A DNA stretch of 64,000 nucleotides from Pleurotus ostreatus/Saccharomyces cerevisiae fusant. Its lineage: Eukaryota; Opisthokonta. The DNA is taken from the NCBI GenBank assembly GCA_024196135.1, contig JAMQCK010000029.1, forward strand, positions 62,001-126,000, written 5' to 3'. A program made the translations under genes and the position numbers. Under the pieces are notes generated by a model. The model did not search any database. It saw nothing but the letters and a program-made list of their open reading frames with translations, and was not told where the DNA came from. Numbering within the stretch: position 1 is the first letter of the stretch; each line of letters begins with the position of its first letter. Below are positions 56,201-64,000 of the stretch, one piece after another.

Positions 56201-57787
56201 ACTCGCTGCGTTGAATGTCCTCCCGCCGCTACTTCGCCGTGCTACCGATGTTTACCGAGCCGATCGAGCACGGCTGGCACTCGGCCTTCCGTACATCGAG
56301 CGCGACTTGCTCGTCCAAGCCCTTACCCTCCCCTGCGGCGCCATGCCGTTCAACAATCAGCGGCTTGAGACTCTCGGTGACGCCGTGCTCGAGCTCTCCA
56401 CGACCGTCCACCTATTCAACAAGTACCCGCACCGGCACGAAGGACAGCTCACCCCGCTGCGCCAGATCTGTATCTCCAACAAGTGCCTGCTGACGCGCGC
56501 GAGGGAGGTTCAGCTGGAGAGGTTCCTCACGTCCGAGACACATAGCTTATCGGTGTGGGACTACACGGAGGACGCTAAGGTGCCGGCGAGGTGTGCGAGA
56601 AGGCTGTTCCCTCGGCGGAGCTTGCAAGACTGCATGGAGGCGATCCTAGGCGCGAGCTACCTCACGGGCGGTATCGACTCAGCGCTGCATGCGGGAACAT
56701 CGTTGGGACTTGCTTTCGGTGGGAGCGTACCTTGGCCACGAAGGTATCCCAGACGATTAAGAGTGCCAGTGCCCGATCTATTCTCGGAGCTGCAGGCGAA
56801 ACTGGGATACACTTTCCGAGATGGGGTCTTGCTATGCGAGGCGCTCACGCACTCATCCTTCGCGTCGCTGGACTCCTATGGATCTTACGAGAGGCTAGAA
56901 TTCCTTGGAGATGGTGAGTACCGTTCAGTTCTTATGATGACCTAGACTCATAGTACCGCAGCTGTCATCAATCTCGCCGTCGTCGATTACCTCTATAGAA
57001 AGTTCCCTGACGCGAACTCGGATCAGCTCAGCCTGCCGCGGGCGCGTGCAGTATGCAATCAGGCTCTGTCGGCCCTGTCGGTCAGGCATCTGGAGTTACA
57101 CAAGAGTGTCCTCGTCAACAACGTCGAGCTCAGTATGGCCATCTCCAAACATGTTCCCATCCTCGAAGCTGAGCCCTACCCTGAGATCCTGACGAAAGGA
57201 TGGAAGCTCGATCCTCCGAAGGTCTTGAGCGACATCTTTGAGAGCGTTGTCGGCGCCGTCTTTGTCGATACTGGGTACGACTACGAGAAGACCTCGGCGG
57301 TCGTCGAGCAGGCGATGGAAGAACTGCTAGTGCACCTCTCGCCAGCTATGCCACGAGACCCGGTCAGCGAGCTGATTATATGGGTGGCGAAGTCAACGTG
57401 CCGAGAGCAAATCGAGTTCAGGTTCGTACGCGTACCATTTCTGTCAGATACCGGACTAAGGGACCTATTAGACGGACACCTCCGAAGAAGAAAAGATACC
57501 CGGACGGCATTGCAATTTACTTGCACGGAGTGGGTAGCTTCATCAGGCTGTTTGTTGGCATCGTTGCTGACGCTCATTAGACGCTACTGGCAGGGCCTAT
57601 TACCACTATGAACCACCTTGTATCGAGGAAGCTGGCCAGTGAACGGGCGCTATCCGATCTTCGGGACCCGCAATCACCAAGAGCTTTCGGGACCGTTTGC
57701 TGCTGCTCGAGGCGGATGGATGTTGACAAACGTCCTGCAATATGTCGCACTGAAGATGTTGATAGTATCATGGATGAGGCAGATTGA
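53255..57787 (+). CDS. DCL: Dicer-like endoribonuclease
   Basis: RNA-silencing ribonuclease III with helicase. Domains in order: DExD/H helicase (Walker A TGSGKT, DECHH, LGLTASP; C-terminal helicase parts ATSVAEEGHDFQ and QSRGRAR); a Dicer-dimerisation-type segment (about residues 550-700); two RNase III domains, with NNQRLETLGDAVLEL and YERLEFLGDAVINL; the second acidic motifs LQDCMEAILGA and SDIFESVVGAVFVD; and a short basic tail (RRTPPKKKRYPDGIAIYLHG, then LLAGPITTMNHLVSRKLASERAL) resembling a C-terminal dsRNA-binding part. No PAZ domain is obvious by eye. Introns are inferred near 53627, 53982, 54696 (with NLL-IATSV), 54782 (with FQ-ACDLVV), 56908, 57422-57471 and 57527. Start at MAVAPQDLG; upstream in-frame codons extend it slightly. 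Confidence 0.9.
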
Positions 57788-58208
57788 AGCGACCTCTTGC
57801 TCACAACGTGCTTTAACTTTCAATATCTTCATTATATTCTTGTGTTATTCTTGTACTTACTCTTGTTTTAACTCGATGTCGCTGGGCGAGAACACGGTCC
57901 TGTGTCCTGCGATCGCCCGCTTTTGGCGATAAAAGATTTGCATGCAGCTGTGGCTATACTCCATGTCCTAACGTGAGCATCAAACGCACAATTGCCGCCG
58001 ATGGAACTGAGGATTCCGAGCTCAAGTTCAACTTGCAGCTTCCGCACGTGGTGGCACGTGAAAGTCATGCTGAGTCGGCAACCGCCGGTGGCTCACCATG
58101 AGCCGAACACTCCCGTCCCACATTGCGTCTGCCCACATCCTCGTGTCTGACGGGAGGCGCATTCTTTCCTCCTTCTGCGCTATAGCTGAGGGCGCCGCTT
58201 CCACACGC
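57788..58208. other. Intergenic region downstream of Dicer
   Basis: About 420 bp, AT-rich near 57810-57890 as in a 3' flank. No gene seen. Confidence 0.5.
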
Positions 58209-59946
58209 ATGGATAGCCTGACTGACAGTCTCGCGCAGCAACAAGTGAGCCCATCATTCGTGCCGAAGGCCATAGCCGAAAGGCCTCTGACGTTGACTTC
58301 TGCGCCAGTTGCAGGATGTGCCCGCAAATATGCATCTCGACGGATGTCTTCTGCACAACGATCCTCCTGATTTGGAACAAAAAGTCGCTCTTTTGCGTCT
58401 CATTCGAGACCTAGAAGCTCAGATGCACGCGCTCGACCAGAAGTCCACGGGCAAACCTCCTTTGACCGATCATGTCAAAGAACGTGGCGCGCTCGACCAC
58501 GAGCTACGCTTATGCCGCATGGCGCTCAAATCTCCCATCCGATCCATGCCCAACGAGCTCCTTGCGTGTATCTTGCGCCACGTCCCTCATAAACTATCCT
58601 CGCCAGCTTCTGTTTTCAAACTCGTTCAGGTCTGTCAGCGCTGGCGCGCGGTCGCCTTGGGGGAACCGCAGCTGTGGACGCAGCTCACTCTCGAGGACGC
58701 CCAGGCCACTGGTGCGAATGCGGTAGAACAGGTTCACGCATGGTTCGGGAGAGCGCACCCACTACCGGTATCCCTTACTTTCCTGCGGCCGTGGAGATAC
58801 TCGGGACGGCGGGGAGACTCCGTTCATATCCTCGATGGGAGCATCCTGCCGCTCACTTCGCAAATGTCTACTCTGGACATCGACGGCACCTACGAACGTG
58901 TGCTGAGCTTCACGCGGCTCCCGCCGTGCTCGTTTCCGGAGCTGGTCAGGCTTCGTCTCAATCTCCCCCACGAGTATTCACGCGAGTCACCATCACCGTG
59001 CTCGACATTCGCCGACTTAGGTCAGCTTCGCGCACTCTCCATCAGCTCCGTCCATTCCCTGATCAAAGATCGTCTTGATGCGGCCATACCTGCCCCATGG
59101 GAGCAACTGCAAGAGCTCGAGCTCGACCATGTATCCGACGTTCACGACACGCCACGGATATTCCTGCAATGCAAGTCGCTGCACCGCGCTATCCTGCGTT
59201 GTGGATATAGATCGTTGGATCTCCGGCAGCCGCCTTTGAGCCCTGTGGAGTTCGTACATCTGAAGACGTTGGTGCTGCAATCGCAGCACTGGCCGGATGC
59301 GCTCCTAGATGCGGTCCTTCTTCCCTCCTTGACGACATTCGACGTGCAACTCGGCGGCCTCCACCCCGAGCAGATCCCTTCGGATTCGTGGCCTCAATCT
59401 GAGGCGCTTGCGCGACGAGCGCCAGATCTGTAAAGTCTGACGCTGCGCAACGTTAATCTCATGGTCTACCACGGCGCGTTTGCGTCTCTTTCAGAATGTG
59501 TTCCCCAGTTGGTGCGCCTCGTGCTCGTCAACGTCGCTGCGAACCCGAAGCGCATCCTTCCTTTCTTCTACGACGAAGAGCGCGAGCTAGTTCCGCAGCT
59601 CAAGGTCCTGCGTTTCGACAGGCTCGATGTCGGAGTGCACGATATGGACGAGGCGGGCCCGATCTACGCGGACGCCTACGAGCGTGTGTATGAGCTCCTG
59701 GAGTACCGCGACTTCCGCTCCGTGCGGGGCGAGTTCTCCATCGACTGGAAGATCTTTGACTACAAGAAGATGCCACTGGATATCTGCGAAGACCAGGTGT
59801 ACGTGCTGGAGGACATCATAGGACACTATGCGGACGGAACAATCATTGATGTGGAGGACGTTGAAGGTATTATCGAGCGCATCCGGGACAGAGAAAATGG
59901 GTACTGCACGACTGACTCTGATATGGACTCGGATTGTGACTATTAG
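58209..59946 (+). pseudogene. F-box/LRR-like protein 5, interrupted by an in-frame stop
   Basis: The first exon encodes MDSLTDSLAQQQ; a phase-0 intron (58245-58314) joins QDVPANMHLDG. Coiled-coil-like sequence (ALLRLIRDLEAQMHALDQ; ALDHELRLCRMALK) precedes the F-box core SPIRSMPNELLACILRHV and the signature LVQVCQRWRAVALGEPQLWT. The LRR body continues to RAPDL at 59430, where an in-frame TAA (59431-59433) ends it after about 384 residues. The same frame then stays open to 59946 with an LRR-like stretch (SLTLRNVNLMVYHGAF; PQLVRLVLVNVA) and a Asp-rich end DSDMDSDCDY, similar to paralogues. No splice pair that skips the stop in frame was found. So it is either a recent pseudogene or a truncated protein. 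Confidence 0.8.
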
Positions 59947-60182
59947 TCTCTGACTTTGTCATATGCGCCTACCGTACGAAGCTACAACGTTGGGGTCCTG
60001 CTACATAAGTAATGCTTCTAGTACTACGACTTTTGAAAGCTCCTGTCGGCCTGTGACTCAATCCGTCTGTGTAACATCGCCGTACTCTGATTCATTGACA
60101 GAAGATTATCTCCCGAGTCAAATCCCAACTCGCGAGGCAGAAAGGGAATAAACGCTAGGCAAAATTCGTAGCATTACAATGT

Positions 60183-61673
60183 TTATGATACCGCATACTC
60201 GCCCCTCTGCAGGCGCTCATATAGCTCATCGGCGACGCCTTCCACCCACACCTCCTTGTCCTCATATCCTTCCATAAGCGCCTTGATCAACATCACCTGC
60301 TCGGTGCAGTACATCAACGGCACCTTCTTGTAATCGAACCCCTGCCACCCGATGCGGAACTCGCGCAGCGGTGTCGGCCCCAGCCGGAATCTCAAGATAT
60401 CAAGGACGCAGTCGTACGCGGCTGTGCAGAGGCCGCCGATGAGATACGCGTCGTCCGTGCCGAGGTCGACGTCCGGGATGCGGAGGACCTCGAGGCGGGA
60501 GAGGGGCATGGGTGGGTTCGGATTGTAAAATACACTAAGGTCGCCGACGTTGTCGAATCGGCACCGCTCGAGGGTGAGGCTGCGCAGTTCAGGGGTGCGG
60601 CGAAGGAACCCCATGAGCTGTTGAGGATCGCCGTTCAGTGGTAGGTGGTGCAGCGTGACCGTATCGAGCATTGGAGCACGCTCGGCAAGGGCGTGCAGAC
60701 CCGACCACTGGAGCGCAAAATCCGGGTACGCGTTGTCGGATGAGTGGTGCGCAAAAGTCAATGTGGTCAGCGCCGGGAACTGAACCGTCTCGAATAGTCG
60801 AGCAGGCCAGGTCTGGTGGAAGCCGAGCGTGAGGGACGTGAGGAAGGGATAGGTGACATCCTTGCGCTTCGCGGGTGACTCAGAGTCTACGTGATTGGCG
60901 GGTTTCTCAACGTAGAAATTGGCGACATGGAAAGCGGCGTGACGAAGGCGGGTGCACTGCCTGAAGACGGAAGCGAATTCGTGGTGGTCATATACATTGC
61001 CAAGTTTGAGCTCTTCGAGATGCTGCCAGGGCACTGTCAGATTCCTGTCCAGAGCTTTGTGAATCAGGAGGTCAACTTCATTGATGACCAGACAGCGCAG
61101 GCGCTCGCAGGTGATGAGCATCCTCGATGTTGGCCGCATGCGGTATTTGTCAAGTTCCACGCGAGAGAACGGCGCGAGACGCAGCTTCACCAGGTGGGGA
61201 AACGCGCGCGGTGGATGTTCGAGGAATTCAGCTAAGACCTCAGTGGGGATAGCAAGGTTGAGCTCGAATACGCGGTCCGCGATAGTCGCAAGGCCGTCAT
61301 GTAGGAGGTGTGGCACGGGTGGTGGAGGCCCCATCCTCATGAACGCGCCCTTGCCCTTCATGGGTAGGAGTTCGAGAGACACATGAAATGGATGTGCTCG
61401 CTGGAGCCACGCGTGGACTTGCTGGATCGAGTTCGCACCGAAAGCCTGACCGTCCTCCAGCGTGAGGCGCGTCCACAGGCGCATATCCCCGAAGGCCGTC
61501 GTTCGCCATCGTTGGGAGACTTGCGTAAGTCGGAGAGCGGAGGATGGAGAGCGTTCGTTGGCGCGCGCAAAAAGAAGAACCTCTGCGAGAAGCTCTGCCG
61601 GTAACGTCGAGATCGGCGTGGGGCTCGAAGGCAAGCACATAGAGGGCATGATTCGACCTAAGGACGGAACCAA
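60183..61673 (-). CDS. F-box/LRR-like protein 6
   Basis: About 496 residues in one frame, intronless. The F-box core is SPTPISTLPAELLAEVLLFA, followed by LTQVSQRWRTTAFGDMRLWTRLTLEDGQAFGANSIQQVHAW (in part), strikingly like the corresponding segment of F-box protein 5. The LRR-like body has LRCLVINEVDLL, LRHAAFHVANF, LTSLTLGFHQ, LRSLTLERCRF. No coiled coil precedes the F-box and the first exon seen in other members is absent or unrecognised. A second in-frame Met lies at about 61649 (MPSMCLPSS). Convergent with F-box protein 5 (plus) across about 236 bp. Confidence 0.85.
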   Translation of the reverse strand: MVPSLGRIMPSMCLPSSPTPISTLPAELLAEVLLFARANERSPSSALRLTQVSQRWRTTAFGDMRLWTRLTLEDGQAFGANSIQQVHAWLQRAHPFHVSLELLPMKGKGAFMRMGPPPPVPHLLHDGLATIADRVFELNLAIPTEVLAEFLEHPPRAFPHLVKLRLAPFSRVELDKYRMRPTSRMLITCERLRCLVINEVDLLIHKALDRNLTVPWQHLEELKLGNVYDHHEFASVFRQCTRLRHAAFHVANFYVEKPANHVDSESPAKRKDVTYPFLTSLTLGFHQTWPARLFETVQFPALTTLTFAHHSSDNAYPDFALQWSGLHALAERAPMLDTVTLHHLPLNGDPQQLMGFLRRTPELRSLTLERCRFDNVGDLSVFYNPNPPMPLSRLEVLRIPDVDLGTDDAYLIGGLCTAAYDCVLDILRFRLGPTPLREFRIGWQGFDYKKVPLMYCTEQVMLIKALMEGYEDKEVWVEGVADELYERLQRGEYAVS

Positions 61674-62148
61674 TCAAGTCAGATCAATGAACCTGAGATA
61701 AAGAACCCAAAGGTCTACCTAGTCTGTATGTAAGGCGCTAGACTTGAGCTGAGGACCTATGACTGTAATTTTTGGTCCATCGACGGCGAAGACAAGACGC
61801 GATTCAGGATATGATGGGATTGCGGGATTCGGTCCGAGTCCAAGCAGTCGGTCACAGCCGGTCACATCTCCTTTCACACCTCAGTCGCACACCACCAGCA
61901 CAACTCGCCTCTCGTCCACAGCGTCGAGGGCATTTAATAAAGCAAGGAAAGAACTAGAGGATACGAAGAGGTGCGTATGTCGTACGATAACGGTCATGCA
62001 CTCTGGCTCGCGGGAGGGTTTCCGACAGCGCCACCCGGGTGGCAGCCCTCCTGTTCTGTCGTTCTTCGCGTGTAACGGACTTCTGACTGCCGGATATCAG
62101 CTAGGACTGCGCCGGTAGCTATACTTTCTACGAACAAGCTTTAGCGCG
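61674..62148. other. Divergent intergenic region between F-box genes 6 and 7
   Basis: About 475 bp between two divergent starts. Nothing seen apart from short open frames; an unrecognised first exon for gene 7 could lie here. Confidence 0.45.
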
Positions 62149-63881
62149 ATGAACTATCCCTGCCCTCCGTGGCTGGCGTATATGGCGGGCTGTTTATTCC
62201 GCAACGAAGAACCGACCCAGATGCAGACTGCCTCCCTACGCGCAGCTATTGCCGCGAGATCTTGGCAAATTGCTGCGCTCGAACGAGAAGTCCAGGTCTA
62301 CCGCATGACCCTTTCGTCTCCGATACGGCGGCTGCCACCCGAGCTCCTCGCGCATATCACGGTCCTTCGCGCTGCAAGTACTATCCGCTACGCTCCTTCC
62401 GATGCTTTTGCGCTCGCGCATGTCAGCAGGCTGTGGCGTGCAACGGCTTTCAGGGAAGCCGGCCTCTGGACGCGTCTGCGTATCAATTGGGCACAGGCGT
62501 GTCACGCGGATGCAATTGCTCACACTGCTGCGTTCTTCTCAAGGGCGCGCTCTCGACCTCTTTGTTTTTCCATCTACAAATATCGCGGATTTCTGGACTT
62601 CTTACAACCTCAACCGTCTGTCTGTCCGCTGCTCGAATTTGTGCTTGCCCAGTACAGGCCGCAACTCCTCGAGCTTCACATCGCTCTTCCTGTGCAGTGG
62701 CTTCCCAGTCTCCTTTCCTGCGCTGAACTGCCCTTCCCTATACTGCGTAAGCTCCAGCTGGACGTGCAGCACACTGTGAGCTACGTACCAGAGGTCTTCT
62801 CCTTCCCGCTCGATGTTTGTCCTCAGCTGGAAACGTTACACATCCGAGGCCTCAACATGCTCGTTCCGGGCGATGAACCGCTGGATAACGCCCTATCGCT
62901 ACCTTGCGCGCAGCTGCGGAGCCTGCAGCTCGACGACGTGGTGGGAGCACATGAATGGGGTGAAGTCTTCCTCGATTGTACGTCCCTCGTCCGTGCAAGG
63001 ATTAGTTCCTTGAAAGGACGGGACCCCACGCGATGGCCATGGAGTGATGGCGCTGCGCCAAGCGAGGAAGTTGTCTTTCCGCATCTCACGCATCTAGAGC
63101 TGTACTACGAAGAGGTCCCCGGCGCTGTCCTGAACGTCGCGCGCTTCCCTGCTCTCACCACGCTCGTCCTCGGATATCTTCCCAAAGAACGCACCGAAGC
63201 GGAGGAGAACCACGACGAAACATGGAGCGTGCTTTGTGACCTCGCGCAGCACCTGCAGACTTTGAATACGCTCACGATCATCGGCTTCAGATTCGGGTCA
63301 TCTCAGACCGAACGCGAGATCATACAGATTTTGCGAAGTCTTCCCACCCTCACCCACCTCGACTTTGAGAGCTGCACTCTGTGGTCCATGGATATTCTCA
63401 CCTTCCTTACCACGCCAGACTCCGTCCCCCTCCTCAATGAACTCCGCTTCTTTGACATGGAGATAGCGGAGAACCTCCTCTACCAGAAAGACGGGTCGGA
63501 GCTCCGCACGTACGTCTGGGATGTTGCGATATTCGAGGACACATACGCGCTCATCGAGAGGTTTCTGCGCGAGCGGGGTCTCGCGGAATCTTCCCGTCTT
63601 CGCTTCTTCGAGTTCAGGCTCATGTCCTTCCAGGAAGAGAACGTCGAGGATGAGTTCGAGCTCGATCTGCGGCGCCTTGAATGGCTAGCAGATAGGTGTT
63701 CGATTGAGGGGGGGGGTTTGAAATAAGTCTTGACGCGATACCCGTTGATTAACTGGATATTATTTCCTTAGAATCGGACAATGGATCGGAAGACGGTGCG
63801 ACGCGTTCTTTCCCGATGTTTTCAGGGGCTGACAAAGTTTTAGAAGAACATGAATATGAGACGGAGACCGAGGCTGAGTAG
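62149..63881 (+). CDS. F-box/LRR-like protein 7
   Basis: About 558 residues. The main exon runs to 63715, where a GGGGGG tract precedes a GTTTGA donor; an intron of 56 nt (63716-63771, acceptor TTCCTTAG) leads to an acidic tail, ESDNGSEDGATRS then LEEHEYETETEAE, stop at 63879-63881. Unspliced, the frame ends in GGGLK at 63726. The acidic end parallels F-box protein 5 (DSDMDSDCDY). Coiled-coil-like LEREVQVYRMTL precedes the F-box SPIRRLPPELLAHITVLRA; signature LAHVSRLWRATAFREAGLWTRL; LRR-like LRSLQLDDVV, LTHLELYYEE, LTHLDFESCT. The exact start is uncertain; MQTASLRAAIAARS (near 62221) fits the paralogues. Confidence 0.75.
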
Positions 63882-64000
63882 TTGTAAGGTTTGGCCTTTG
63901 ACAGATGGCCATAACAAGGGATATCTAGCTCAGTCGGTGGTGCAGATGCACATTCTGAACAATTTTTCACTACTGAAATATTACACATCAGCTCAAGTAT
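63882..64000. other. Window end
   Basis: The last ~120 bp are 3' flank of F-box gene 7. No gene is seen. Confidence 0.5.

Noticed and set aside
57422..57447. A 26-nt micro-intron in the Dicer tail.
   Set aside because: A 50-nt intron ending at 57471 keeps the same downstream frame, has a branch-like ACTAAG, and is of normal fungal size.
59430..59494. A GTAAAG...TTTCAG intron that would skip the TAA in F-box protein 5.
   Set aside because: At 65 nt it would shift to a frame without LRR or acidic tail; other acceptors also fail to keep the frame.

Overview
The window is nuclear DNA of a filamentous basidiomycete, most likely an Agaricomycete and possibly of the polypore group. The evidence is GC-rich coding sequence, genes broken by many introns of about 50-70 bp with GTRNGT donors and CTNAY-type branch points, a family of F-box/LRR genes typical of mushroom-forming fungi, a fungal Dicer, a SCAP-type sterol sensor and large-subunit catalase. 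I see no transposon, rRNA, tRNA or CRISPR. Most genes were rebuilt by following reading frames across introns, so exon edges are inferred from splice signals and family conservation.

Layout. 0-9 kb: PDX1 (pyruvate dehydrogenase E3-binding protein, minus), a 1,471-residue repeat protein and an F-box protein. 9-20 kb: a LOG-like phosphoribohydrolase, HAT1, an orphan membrane protein, the dynamin VPS1 and a small two-domain alpha/beta protein. 20-25 kb: two near-identical short-chain dehydrogenases flanking an SRPK-like kinase. 25.6-29.5 kb: SCAP. 30.8-34.6 kb: two F-box genes. 35-37.3 kb: a possible small secreted protein and tryptophanyl-tRNA synthetase. 37.4-40.8 kb: three tandem MIF-like tautomerase genes. 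41-43 kb: another F-box gene, then a possibly broken gene. 44.8-47.2 kb: two tandem hemerythrin-like (HHE) genes with mitochondrial-type leaders. 47.5-49.3 kb: a secreted orphan. 50.5-53 kb: a large-subunit catalase. 53.3-57.8 kb: a complete Dicer. 58-63.9 kb: three more F-box genes, one with an in-frame stop.

The genes do not form one pathway. They mix housekeeping functions (PDX1, HAT1, VPS1, SCAP, TrpRS, Dicer) with locally duplicated accessory families (F-box x7, MIF-like x3, HHE x2, SDR x2). The most unusual parts are the MIF-like tandem array, which is divergently transcribed from TrpRS across only about 148 bp, the hexapeptide-repeat protein, and the F-box family with one nonsense-interrupted member. 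A redox theme (HHE pair, catalase, MIF/thioredoxin-superfamily-independent tautomerases) within 37-53 kb may be chance proximity.
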